Shown piece by piece: positions 15,301 through 25,486 of a stretch of DNA of 64,000 nt; the first letter of the stretch is position 1, and each line of letters starts with the position of its first letter. Below the pieces are notes generated by a model that was not told the DNA's origin, ran no database searches, and worked only from the letters and a program-made list of their open reading frames with translations. The stretch comes from Cytidiella melzeri. Lineage: Eukaryota; Basidiomycota; Agaricomycetes; Polyporales; Irpicaceae. The stretch lies in NCBI GenBank assembly GCA_022592445.1, contig JABYQR010000238.1, positions 1 to 64,000 of the forward strand, given 5' to 3'. A program made the position numbers and the translations under genes.

Positions 15301-16977
15301 GGCGCTGGTGCAGTATCTGCTCTGCAGGGTAACCAGGTTAACGGCACGGTGAGAAGCCTCCTCGTACAGGGAGACGAGTTGTACGTCGGAGGCAGTTTCT
15401 CAGTACAGGGGACCGCATTCAACGGCTTTGCAGTGTATAACTTGGCCAGGCAGGAGTGGGATACCGTCAATTTCCAGCCGCTGTCCGGCTCCTCTGGTTC
15501 CTCTGCATCTGGAGTCGTTGTCAGGTCCATCACCGCTTCTCCATCGCAGAGTAACACAATCATTGTCGGCGGTTCATTCAGCCAGGCAGGAGGCGCACCA
15601 TGCAGAGCTATCTGTTCCTTCAACACGGAGACCAAGCAGTGGACTGCTTTGGGCAATGGCATTCAAGGCGAAGTTTCTAGTGTATCTTATGCGGGGGTAT
15701 GTTCTCATCGCTACACGTATGTTTGCCGACCTTCCTAACAGTATCTGTAGGAGTCGAGAGATACCATCGTCGCTGCTGGATCACTCGCACTTGCTGATGG
15801 GACTGGCGCCAACGTCTTGGAATTTGCTATTCCAAACAGCACTTGGACCGCTGTGGGTGATACGAGCCAGCTCCCTGGTCCTGTCACCGCTATGGAAGTC
15901 AACGATGGCAACTCCAGTAGTATTTTTGCTGCAGGACGGTCAACTGACGGCTCCGCATCTTTCCTTTCGTTCTGGAACGGTGCATCGTGGACTGCTGTTG
16001 GTGCGTTCTCTGTCTGTGTCATTTTTGCTTCTGTCTGATGGGGTGGTGCAGGCTCAAGCTTCGAGGGTTCCACAGACGTGGCACAATTGACCATGGTACC
16101 GTTGCAGAACACCCATGCCGCGAATGGCATCATTCAACCTGATCGGATGCTGTGGATTTCTGGCAGTCTCGCGGACTCCTCCTTTGGCAACGCTTCCTCT
16201 GCTTTGTTCGACGGTCAACAGATCATCCCATACGTTGTCTCGAGCACATCTGCAGGAAATCCTGGAACCATCGCTTCCTTGATCTTCTCGCTTTCCAGCT
16301 TTAGTTTCACTCAGAGACGTAAGCCCTCCCACTACGTGACTAGCGTGAATCTACTAACTATCTGCAGACTTCCTGGCTACCGGCATTGTGATTCTCATAT
16401 CTATCGCTATTGCAGCCGGAGTTGTCTTCTGGCTTGCTCTGGTCGGTATCCTGTGGACATTGTTCGCCCGCAGAGAAGACAAACTTGACAAGTACGATGG
16501 TCCAGAGGCCGACGACGATGACTCAACTACGCATCGACCTTCTTCCCTCCTTGAGCACATCAACGCCGCAACGAGGACGACGATCATTGGAAACAGTCCT
16601 TTCGGCCCTCAAGACGGCCCGAAGCATGCAGAAGCTGCTGGTATGGCCGCCGCTGCGTCGTCAGATCCCTTCGGACCCGATGCAAGTAACTTTGCTCGCG
16701 CAGATACACCGTCAGATGCGATGGGTGGCATCATGGGTGGTGAGGAAATGAGCCGTCCCGCTCATGCAAGGTATTCGTTTGATGGGGCCGGCGAGGGCGA
16801 GCTGCCTATGGCGGCTGGCCAAGAGCTTGAAATCCTTGATGACAAAGATACAGCGTGAGTAATCTCTACTTTTCTACCAAGATCACGTGTTTACAAGATG
16901 ATATTGACAGGTGGTGGTACGCTCGAGATTTGCGGACTGGGCACGAAGGTGTCGTGCCTGCAGCGTATGTTTATTAG
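12392..16977 (+). CDS. RAX2: RAX2-type cortical polarity marker with C-terminal SH3 domain
   Basis: Six exons (12392-13353, 13410-15696, 15751-16000, 16052-16318, 16368-16854, 16911-16977) give 1439 residues. A signal peptide occupies residues 1-31 (h-region LFSLSTLYALVFAYSTVALA). The long extracellular part has repeated kelch-like units such as VAGNFSSI, WAGGKFSS, LGGAFSL, VGGNFRD and VGGSFSQ, with many N-glycosylation sites, as in the RAX2 family. One membrane helix lies at about residues 1258-1282 (GIVILISIAIAAGVVFWLAL). The cytosolic tail ends in an SH3-like domain, about 1389-1439, with ARYSFDG, GQELEILDDKD, WWYARD and GVVPAAYVY. In yeast, Rax2 marks division sites with Rax1. An upstream in-frame ATG at 12335 is less likely because it precedes the signal peptide. 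Confidence 0.9.
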
Positions 16978-17221
16978 GCTTTTATTCCCAATCATCATCC
17001 GATTTGTCTAAGTGTTCTTGTTTATGCTCTCGCCTCCTTCACGCATTTTTATACCCCATTTCATATGTACAAGATCGACCTTGTGGTCGTTCATTTATGT
17101 CACCCAGCTCCTGGTGAACGCTCTTGGGCCTACTTAAACACTACTCTCCTCCTTAATTCCTTGTAGGCGTGTATGCAGTGGTACAGATAAAAAGATGAAC
17201 TCCAACACCCATAAACTAGAA

Positions 17222-18794
17222 TCACTGAAATGAAAGGATAGGTCAGTGGTGACATGTGCATGTCCGCGAAAAAGCTTACCTGTAGCAATGGATCCCGGTA
17301 ATGCTTTTGGGCGTTGTGTATGAAACCGACTCTCGTCTTGAAGTCCTCTCTCCGTTTCTGATCTCTGAACTCTCGAACGTGCCTGCCTGCCTCTCTCGCT
17401 TCCCCACGATTACGCGCCTTGACCACTTCTGTGCCGCTGCCAAATGCGCCAAAGCCTCCCTTCACCGGTACCAGGGCAGAGTTCTTGTCTGCGATCAGCT
17501 TGCGAACAAGGGCTGCTCCTGAGCCTGGGTCTTCCGTCTTGGTATTGACCGGGCGGAAGGACTGTGCGTAGTAGCGTCGCATGCTCCTGTGTCCTATTCG
17601 GGCACCAGAGGGCAAGACAAGTTCGTACGGCGAGTCACCGTACGTGATTTGGTTATCTGAGAGTCCATCTGAAGAAGTATCCTCGTCCTCATCCTCCTCG
17701 GACTCTTCCTCCTCAATAACTTCGTCAACATCCTCATCCTCGTCCTCGTCCTCGTCCTCGTCCAGATCCTCCCACTCTTCTTCCGTCTTTGCTTGCGGCT
17801 TCTTGGACCTTTTGCGTGTGGGAGCGTTTGGATACGATGAGGTGAAGTCGTAAAATTCTGAAAGCTCCAGGCGATCGTCTTCGGAATCGTAAGCGATCTT
17901 GCAGTGTGCCTTGTCTAACATGTGCTTGCGTACGGCATCGAGTGTGCGGAATTCTCGGCCCTTGCCGTTGCAATAAATGCAAACGTTCCCAACCGCGATC
18001 TTCTCGCCCAGGTACGTGACAAGTCCAGTAATGTCGGTGAGATAATCCGCGTCGGGGATGAAGAAGGAATGGGCGGCAGACATGTGAGTGAGGTTGTGTT
18101 CTAGTGATGGGGACAGTTCGGGGCAGAAAAGACATTGTGTGGGCTGAAGGCGTAATCTGGCTGCGGCAATCTTTTCGTCAATGGTCTGGTTGATCTGGTT
18201 CTCATCTGCGTCTGCGTCGACGGTCAAGCTCACGCCTGCCATCTGGTTCGTCACTGCCTCGGTTGAGGGCACCTCCTCGTGAGAGGGAACGATCTCCTCA
18301 GCAGGCGCACAGAGTTCCTCAATGTCATGAGATGATAACGCTTGCTGCGCGGCTTTTGTAGCGGCCTTCACGTCATTCTCCTTGTGCTTCTTCGAGTTGA
18401 TATGGGACCGGTACGCATTCTCCGTTGTGTAGGTTTTCCTGCACAGGGTCAGAAGACTATCTGGAACCAGGTCGATATACTCACCCGCATACCTCGCAAA
18501 ATGACCCTTTTGCGGACGCCATGATAGCCGTTTCTGTTCTTCTTTCCAAGACTTTTTGGTTGAAAATCTCAGCACTGACGGGAGGAAGACCGGCGACCCG
18601 ACGCTTCATGTTGTATCTATGGTGGTCGGAGCGATAGTGCTCCCCTGTAAGATGTTCAGCTACGTTCTGGCGTTGGACTAAGGACGGCTGTTCTTACTCT
18701 GATCGTCCGCTGTGTGGAAAGCAATGGAGCACGAGAGGCAAGTGAAGAGCCCATTGTTAGAGTATTCTTGCTGGTCTAGAGCTAGAGAAGACAT
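17222..18794 (-). CDS. REI1: 60S biogenesis factor REI1 (ZNF622-like)
   Basis: This cytosolic zinc-finger protein helps remove Arx1 from, and mature, pre-60S subunits. Four exons (18698-18794, 18485-18644, 17280-18438, 17222-17224) give 472 residues. The first C2H2 finger, CLSCSIAFHT...HYRSDHHRYN, is followed by the signature MKRRVAGLPPVSAEIFNQKV. Further fingers are FCEVCGKTYTTENAYRSHIN, CLFCPELSPSLEHNLTHM and CIYCNGKGREF. A long acidic run sits near 17690-17765. The C-terminus YRDPLLQ matches the fungal family end. After it comes a 55-base intron, so the TGA stop stands alone in the last exon. Reading without that splice would add about 47 unrelated residues. Confidence 0.93.
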
Positions 18795-18830
18795 ATCGAT
18801 ACAGTATGTTGAAGTCGAATAAAGGTACAC

Positions 18831-18855
18831 TGGTGGTGGTGGTGGTGGTGGTGGT
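18831..18855 (+). repeat. (TGG)n microsatellite
   Basis: About eight TGG units lie just upstream of the REI1 start codon, probably in its leader. Confidence 0.85.
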
Positions 18856-19042
18856 ATAGAGAGAAGTGTAGAAATTGATGATTTTTGGGTGAGTAATTCA
18901 GCGGACCCGCTCTGAGCGCCTAGATCGTACATCTCACTCAACGGACTCGTGGTTCACTTGTATAACTACACACTTGGAACCAAAAGCTATGTACAGCAGA
19001 AAGTTCAGTGTTACGTGACAACAAAGCCAACGAGTGGCAGAT

Positions 19043-20040
19043 TTATTGGATGGTAACGGTCAAGAGGATCGCATCGCCATCAATAGCGATGCCTGTATGC
19101 GTGGATGAGTAACTACACTCGACTGGTAAGAGATGTACTTGCCGTGGTTAACACCGTTAGAGCCGGCTGGCATAACCCCTTCCAAGGTCTTGGCAGTGGT
19201 AGAATAAGTGACGCCACCGAAGCTAGTCGTACCGGCTGTCGCAGCTGATGCAAAGCTGTCCCTGTTGTCCCGCCGAGAACAATGAGCATGACATTCTCTG
19301 GTAAAGACGTGGCGACTTACCGCCCGAGATTGTAACCATTTGGCACGATAGTGTGGCTCTCAGCAATATCCTCCTCTTGGGAAACACTGTCGACGATTGA
19401 TGAGTCAACTTGTCGAGTCTGTAGATGAAAAGTTGGTACGTACGCCAGAAACAACGCTCCAGTGTCGGCGAGAGTTCCATTCTGGCGGAAGACCCTGCGA
19501 AACCCAAAGTTGTTCCACATTGCGAATGCGCTGGGTGCACTATCGTAACGTACCTCAAGTGGTTGCCACCGACGAGACTCTCCAAGCAGGTGCCAAGGAC
19601 AGCGTCACCAAAGTCGTCACGCAGCTCGACGGTCTGGTTCACAAAGCCGTTGCCGTCACCGAGATTGGCGGACTGAGGGCCGCCGAGGTGTATACCTAGA
19701 CATTCGGTCGAGCTAGGATAATGTATGAGCGTGCGAAGAACAGCTGTGCAAGTCGCAAAGAACGCACAGATTGATAGAGCGTGCAAAATTGGTGAAGCCG
19801 TCATCGGTCAGCACAGACGGTGAACTGAGGGCTGAGATGACGACCTGGGACGCATGAGTCGCGCTGAGACACGCTCGAGGGTGATCTGATGAGGAGACTT
19901 ACGTTGAGAGGCTCGCCTACGCCGGTGCCTGCGTCGTCGAGCCAAGAGCCTCCGAGAATGGTAGGGTTGACAAAAGCGACAGCGGCCGGGAGGGCTGCGA
20001 CGGAGGAGACGAGGAGAAGTGCGGAGAGTAGCCTGAGCAT
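19043..20040 (-). CDS. Small secreted protein, WLDDAG family (copy 1)
   Basis: I recognise a family of unknown function here: three members in this window share motifs and intron positions. Seven exons give about 219 residues. The signal peptide is MLRLLSALLLVSSVAALPAA. The motifs in order are GGSWLDDAG, GEPLN, VLTDDGFTNFARSI, ANLGDGNGFVNQTVELRDDF, GTCLESLVGGNHLR, RQNGTLADTGALFLA, VSQEED, PNGYNLGR and the end ILLTVTIQ. Two Cys are shared with copies 2 and 3 (TEC and GTC). The last intron (19093-19142) starts with GC (GCAAGT) where the paralogues have GT. A cell-wall or extracellular role is only inferred from the signal peptide. Confidence 0.82.
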
Positions 20041-20284
20041 GGTGATGGTGAGAGCGGGGGCTGGCTACATGGTCGAGCGTGGAGGGCCGTGTTTTATAGC
20101 GACCCCCGACGGTGTGAGAGTGGAGGACGTCTTTGAGAGAGGAATCAGCGTGGAAGCGAAGAACGTTCGAGTGATGAGCACATGGAGAGAAGAAAACACT
20201 CACGTCGTTGCCCATTCGGTCACACTCGCTGCCGTCGACAACACACGTGCATTGTACGCGTTGCACACGGTGACAACATCGACT

Positions 20285-20310
20285 GCGACGACGACGACGA
20301 CGACGACGAC
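20285..20310 (+). repeat. (GAC)n microsatellite
   Basis: About eight to nine GAC/ACG units upstream of the secreted-protein start. Confidence 0.85.
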
Positions 20311-20479
20311 AGCGACGGTGTGTGTACTCTGTGCATCGGACAAAAGAGGTAACTAGGAAACTCGTCGGCATAGTCCGCAGCGTCTGCGTGACTCTTCCTC
20401 TCCTCCCTCTGCCGATTCCACCTCCCCTGGTCCCAGACAATTGCGGCCACAACCACACATCCTTGGCCTACAAAATCGT

Positions 20480-20512
20480 TTATATATATATATATCAATA
20501 AATATATATATC
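20480..20512 (+). repeat. AT-rich dinucleotide tract
   Basis: Two runs of TA repeats separated by CAATAA. Confidence 0.8.
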
Positions 20513-20837
20513 ACTATAAATCGCGTCCCACGAAGAGTGACATATTCTGTCACAGTCACGCTTCTCAAGTAAGTTCGTTCACCGTTGGCCAAATTTGGTT
20601 TCTTACGAGTACAATCCACACGAGGCCCTCCATCCTCCTCCCCTCCGCCTCCCCTCCTCCCGCCCACTCCCAGCTCAAAACTGCTCGGCTCTCTCTCGCT
20701 CACCACAGAGACACTACTACCCACAACGGCACATCGACCGTTCTCAAGCCGGCCACCTACGTCTCTCCCACTATCGTGCGCTCTGCAAATATTCCACCTC
20801 CCTCTTCCCACCACACGAGCTCACCCTCAATCTCGAC

Positions 20838-22518
20838 ATGGAACAACCAGACGAATTCGTCAGCGCAGCAGGCTCTCCAGACAATTCCGAATCGGCCGTA
20901 GAGTCGGGCGATGACAGCCAACTCACAATCAGGATACCGAACCCAAAGATGTACATGGCCCGCCAGTCCCAGTGGAAGGGCAGGAGAGGGAAGCCAAGAT
21001 GTGATCACTGCAGGATGAACAACCTCAAGGTATGTTCCTCTCCTCTCCCCTGTTGCTCCCCACCCATAACAAACTCCAATTAGTGCGACAGGGTCCTTCC
21101 CACGTGTAATCACTGCGCATGGGCAAACGGGAGGGAATGCAAGTACACCCCTCTTCCTACTCCCGCCCACAGAGGCATACCCAGATGCGACCGCTGTCGC
21201 TCAAAGAATTTAAAGGTGCGCACCCACAGTCTTGTCCCGTATCTCATCACCCCTCACACAAACACCCCAGTGCGATAGAAGCCTTCCGGTGTGCAACCAT
21301 TGCGCGGAAAATAACGTGACAGACTGTAATTACACCCCAAAAAAGCGACACAAAGTCCCTTCCGACCACATCACCACTCGAGATAGACCTGTGGCCCCTT
21401 ACGGCGCCAAAACAGCTTCCTTTCTGGTATCAGACATGCCCTCGGGCCAAGGAAGCCAAGGGGACAACAATGGCCATGGTCATAGTGGAAATCACGTTTT
21501 TGAGAGTGAAATTCGCACTGAACCTCAAATCCGTCAGTATATCCCGCCTCATTCTCCTGCCTTGTACGACGGCGACGAACACGGCGATATGCACAACGAT
21601 TATCCATACCCCCAAGGAAACGGCGATGGCAAATTCACATGGGTACGTTCACAGCCTTCTTGCCAGGCTCAGATTGTACACTGACATCCGTGCTCCTTCA
21701 AGGGCATGATTGTCACCACGCCGCATATCGACCCCTGGACGCACACAGCCTTCTCTCCTCTACCGGATTCCGTCCTACACGCACTCAATGCCGTCAACGC
21801 AATTGAAATGCCGACTCGCCACGCATTTGAGGAGGCCTTGAACCGTTTCGTCAACGGCCTATCACCCGAATTACGCGAGACAGCCACATTTCCTCCGGAA
21901 GTGTATGCGGACCTAGCACGTGCAGTTTCCGAAGGGCTCGTGGCAGAGCTACCAACACGACTCCGTGTGTGGGCCTCGTGTCACCATGCGCGTGCAGGCT
22001 CAAGGAAACACCACCTCATCCTGCTCCCTCGTGACGCGTTCTTCAATATGAATCCAGCCGACGAGGAAAAGCTGCGTGCCAACTATATCGTGCGAACTGA
22101 TGGCGAGGCCGGCGCTATCTCCGACAAGACGCTGTTGGAGAATGGGTCAAGTGCTCTCGAGGCGGCGGCGGTATTCGAGAGGGTACCGGTACACAATCAG
22201 ATCTACGACGTTCTAGTATACACTCACCGAAACCACGGCACGTCGTCCTCTATGCTATTCGAAGCGCGCAGAATGGGCATCGTAAGTTGTATCCTTCCAG
22301 GCGTGCTCCCGCGACTGACCTTGTTCATGTAGGCAACCATCACGTGGCCGATGGTCGAAATGTTTCTCCGTCTGTGCCCCAGCTGCAAATTGCGAGCCAA
22401 GGGACAAGCCTCACGGGCTGCTGCCAATGCTGCTGCTGCTGCAGCCGCCGCCGCCGCCGCCGCCAACGCAGATGACAAGTCTCCGACGCCAGCCCCTAGT
22501 CGTGCCACGAAACGATGA
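20838..22518 (+). CDS. Putative regulator with two tandem Zn2Cys6 clusters and an H2C2 finger
   Basis: Five exons (20838-21029, 21084-21215, 21271-21642, 21703-22281, 22333-22518) give 486 residues. Two fungal binuclear zinc clusters stand side by side with the same CX2CX6CX6CX2CX7C spacing: Cys 55, 58, 65, 72, 75, 83 and Cys 99, 102, 109, 116, 119, 127. Introns 1 and 2 both fall exactly between K and the third Cys (NLK|C) of each cluster, so the unit with its intron was probably duplicated. The C-terminal region ends with H407, H410, C440 and C443 in YTHRNHG...TWPMVEMFLRLCPSCKL, resembling the H2C2 zinc-binding domain of retroelement integrases. An Ala run follows. DNA binding and a nuclear location are inferred; targets are unknown. 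Confidence 0.85.
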
Positions 22519-22690
22519 TGACACAAACAAGATCTAGGACTGTGCTCGCTTCTATCTGTACAACACCTCTCCTCTTGGGTTATTTAATGTTGGATGCGCC
22601 GATCTCATTGTTACTTGTTACTAATCCAGTCGTTATCAAAGTCGACTGTACATCCGTCTATGCTGCGTGTGTATCACTAGGGGTCTGTGC

Positions 22691-24223
22691 TTATGTGAAC
22701 CGCTGTATGATAATCGTCGTGTCATCCGTCCATTTCTCGTCCATCTCGACTGTCAACGTCCGCGATGAAAGATGCAAGTCGTCGCCGCCAATAGCGTGTC
22801 GGAGCAGTTTCAGAGCCAAATTCGCTCGCGGACCTCCTCGCACTGAACGCTCGTTGTCAATCTCTCGACCTACGACCTGCACCCACCGATTGGCGAGTCG
22901 TCCGATTGGATAATGAGGCTCGTCAGCGGTGAGGTCTACAAGACCGTCAGAGCATGTGATCAAAAAGACATCCGCTGAACCGTTCCGCCTCCGATCGCGA
23001 TGGATCCTGCGGCAGTACACGTCTGGTTTCATCGAGACGTATGGTGGTGTTTTAATCCGAGACACGTATCTTTCAAGAGAATGCGCATGCATCCACGGCG
23101 CCTCCACATTCGCAAAGATCTTTTCGGTGTACACACCAGGCAGCTTCAGCCACGCATCACCGATGGCTGTACCGTTTTTCGAATCACGAGTGAGACCTGA
23201 GACACCGATGCGAGGCTCGGGAATGGACTGACCTCGTGTGGGCGCAAGCCATCCAAGCACGCGTCTGTTGAGGACACACTCCGGTTCTCCGGAATGTTCA
23301 GAGCGTATACGTTGCAACTCTGCATCGTTACTGCCGTTGTGGAGAGTGTTGATGACTGTGGCCTGCCAGGACATCCCGTTGTGCGATCCTAGAACTAGCA
23401 TGTCCGATGGTGCGCCACCGGGAGGGGGTTAGTGCTAGTAAAAGAGCCAATCAATCAACACACAACGCGCACCTGCGCAGCAGTCCCCAAGATTGGCTAC
23501 CCACAACCTGTCGGTGTCTTGGTGGAACAATGTGACGAGTGCTGTAGTACCTCCGAGTACTCGAGCGGTTTTGGCATAGCATGATCCCCCTCCTTCAGCG
23601 TCGTTGATGAACTGCCTCAATTGGGCTGAATTGACACGAGCTAGTGACCTCTCCCCGCCGGGAAAAAGACTTTTAAAGTCTGACAGAAGAGTCTGATCAA
23701 CGGATGTTATAGTCCTCGACAACAACTCCGAGACAGACTCAGGCGAAAGGAAACTCCGCGATTGGCAGTGCGCCTCGAGCGACTGGCGTACCCATTCTGG
23801 CAACTTGCGGGCAACGTAATCCACAGTGTCGTGGTTCATGTGACCTTGATTGAGTCATGACAAAGCAAATAAGCATATGGCCTCGAGTAGTGGACCGACG
23901 GATTTGGGCAGCTTACCATCAAAGATCGCCGTGAATGCCCAAGTGCCGGCGTGGTTTGTCCACGATTGAATTTCGTGGCGGTCTTGACTCCGTGCCTCGT
24001 GTGCCTTACAAGGTTGGAAGGCAACACTGTCTGCACTACCGTGCGTAGATGGGTATGATAAGCGAGCCAGCTCCTCCGTGAGAGCTGGCTCCTGCAGTAT
24101 TCGGTACGCCCATTGGTGTGGTTCGCCGTGGCCCATGTCGGTGACGCCAAAGTCTTTGACTTCCTCGTACGCGAGACGTGCGTCGGTCGCGGTAGCCGGC
24201 GGCAGCTGGACGATTTGATACAT
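22691..24223 (-). CDS. PP2C-type protein phosphatase (copy 2)
   Basis: This is the paralogue of the gene at 10521-11901. Four exons (23917-24223, 23473-23844, 23233-23394, 22691-23166) give about 438 residues. Motifs are QDRHEI, IFDGHMNHDT (split by intron 1), LGGTTALVTLF, VANLGDCCAV, PTRAIGDAWLKLPGVY, CSDGLVDL and DDTTIIIQRF. All three introns match copy 1 in position and phase. The metal-binding DGHGG is changed to DGHMN, so activity should be checked, although Asp and His remain. The start at 24223 is uncertain; 24136 and 24400 are also in frame. Its 3' end converges with the zinc-cluster gene. Confidence 0.87.
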
Positions 24224-25486
24224 GATACAGGGGAGAAGATGGATGGCGGGTGGATTGACTGGAGACCCCACATATTTGTAGGTCCCTATGCACAAGATGC
24301 GGGAGTCCGCAAGCAAGCCGGGCGCTGATAGAGCATTCAAGCCATCTGTACAGAACTCGTGCGCGACAGCTTCCAAGACAGCATGCGGCAAAGGCAACAA
24401 ACGTAGCCGCTTGAGGCCCGGTTGACCAAATCCGTCGAGAGGGCTCTTGGTGCCTGGAAAACCTAGGACGCCCTCCTGGTGACTTTATTGAGGAAGGGAA
24501 GACACAGATGACGCCACAGCTGCGACGTCGACTGCACGTTCCCACCGAATGGGCCGCGGCAGTAGAGGGATAAGTCTGGGGAACATGAGGGTCGAACATT
24601 CAGATCATAAACTTGTGATAGACAACAGAAGATCTACCGGAGAGTCAATTCCCCCCATACTCCATCCCTGCTTCTACGATTGTGTGGCAAGCCACAACGC
24701 CCTTGGCCGACTTTGTTGCTCTCTGTCACACTGTCATCCACCGAGTCGGAACATTTCAAAGTTTGATGGCAGACCTGCCAATTGCGGACAACGGTGTAGT
24801 TTGATGCTTGGCGCATCAACCCGCCACTGCATGTTTGGAAATGCGTATGGGGGCGCAGCTAGAGAGACGGCCACGACGTCAGCACGTATTATGTGGCTTC
24901 GCCGATGAGTCGCACCTTGCATAGTACCTTCTGAGCTGGCAGTCGAGACCGGTGACACCCGACCACTCATACGTCCAAGGGATATGTGGCACTTACGGCA
25001 ATGGAGATGTCTTGGTCAATGCAGAAGAGACGGGACTATTCACCACTTTGATCCAAGGAGAAATGCGCAGCCGTACGTGTACGCGGGTATAGCAGGTAGA
25101 GTTACGCTGCCGACCGGTAACACAATCTTCGACCGACAGCCTAATTGCCTACACATGATACACATGTTCTCCCGCGTCCACAGGAAGCACAGCTCTCCTC
25201 ATGCGACCTCAGGTATGTTTCTGTGAGCCAATCAAGCAGCGAGCAATGGAATCAGGAAGTCGCACTGGATCAGTTGTTGCGTTATGTTCTTTTACAAGCT
25301 GAGGAGATAGAACAGCAGAGAAGGCTATGAAACTGACTGGGTCTTGGCAGATCGTATCATGTATCATATCGAAGAGATTTTGGTGAATGGCCAGCTCCGC
25401 GCACGCTATTCCTTTCGAATCCAAAATCCGATTCCAGACTAGAAAGCATGTGTTCAAGGCGATAGCAAGGGTATAGCATTGCGACG
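24224..25486. other. Long intergenic region, no gene recognised
   Basis: Several frames of 60-120 codons occur, but none resembles a known protein or has a coherent exon set. Degenerate remains of a gene near 24930-25240 cannot be excluded. The SPE2 3' end borders the right side. Confidence 0.45.

Larger units (their letters stand above)
20041..20837. other. Intergenic region with two microsatellites
   Basis: This is the shared 5' region between the secreted gene (minus) and the zinc-cluster gene (plus). It holds a (GAC)n tract at about 20285-20310 and an AT dinucleotide tract at 20480-20512. An open frame from 20595 runs in frame into the zinc-cluster gene but is compositionally leader-like. 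Confidence 0.5.

Noticed and set aside
17130..17221. Hydrophobic C-terminal extension of REI1
   Set aside because: It appears only if the last intron is not removed; the family ends at DPLLQ.
20595..20837. N-terminal extension of the zinc-cluster regulator
   Set aside because: In frame, but composition resembles a leader and the ATG at 20838 starts the acidic N-terminus cleanly.
24984..25226. 80-codon frame and nearby protein-like fragments between PP2C copy 2 and SPE2
   Set aside because: No start, splice partners or family resemblance could be found; left as possible gene remains.
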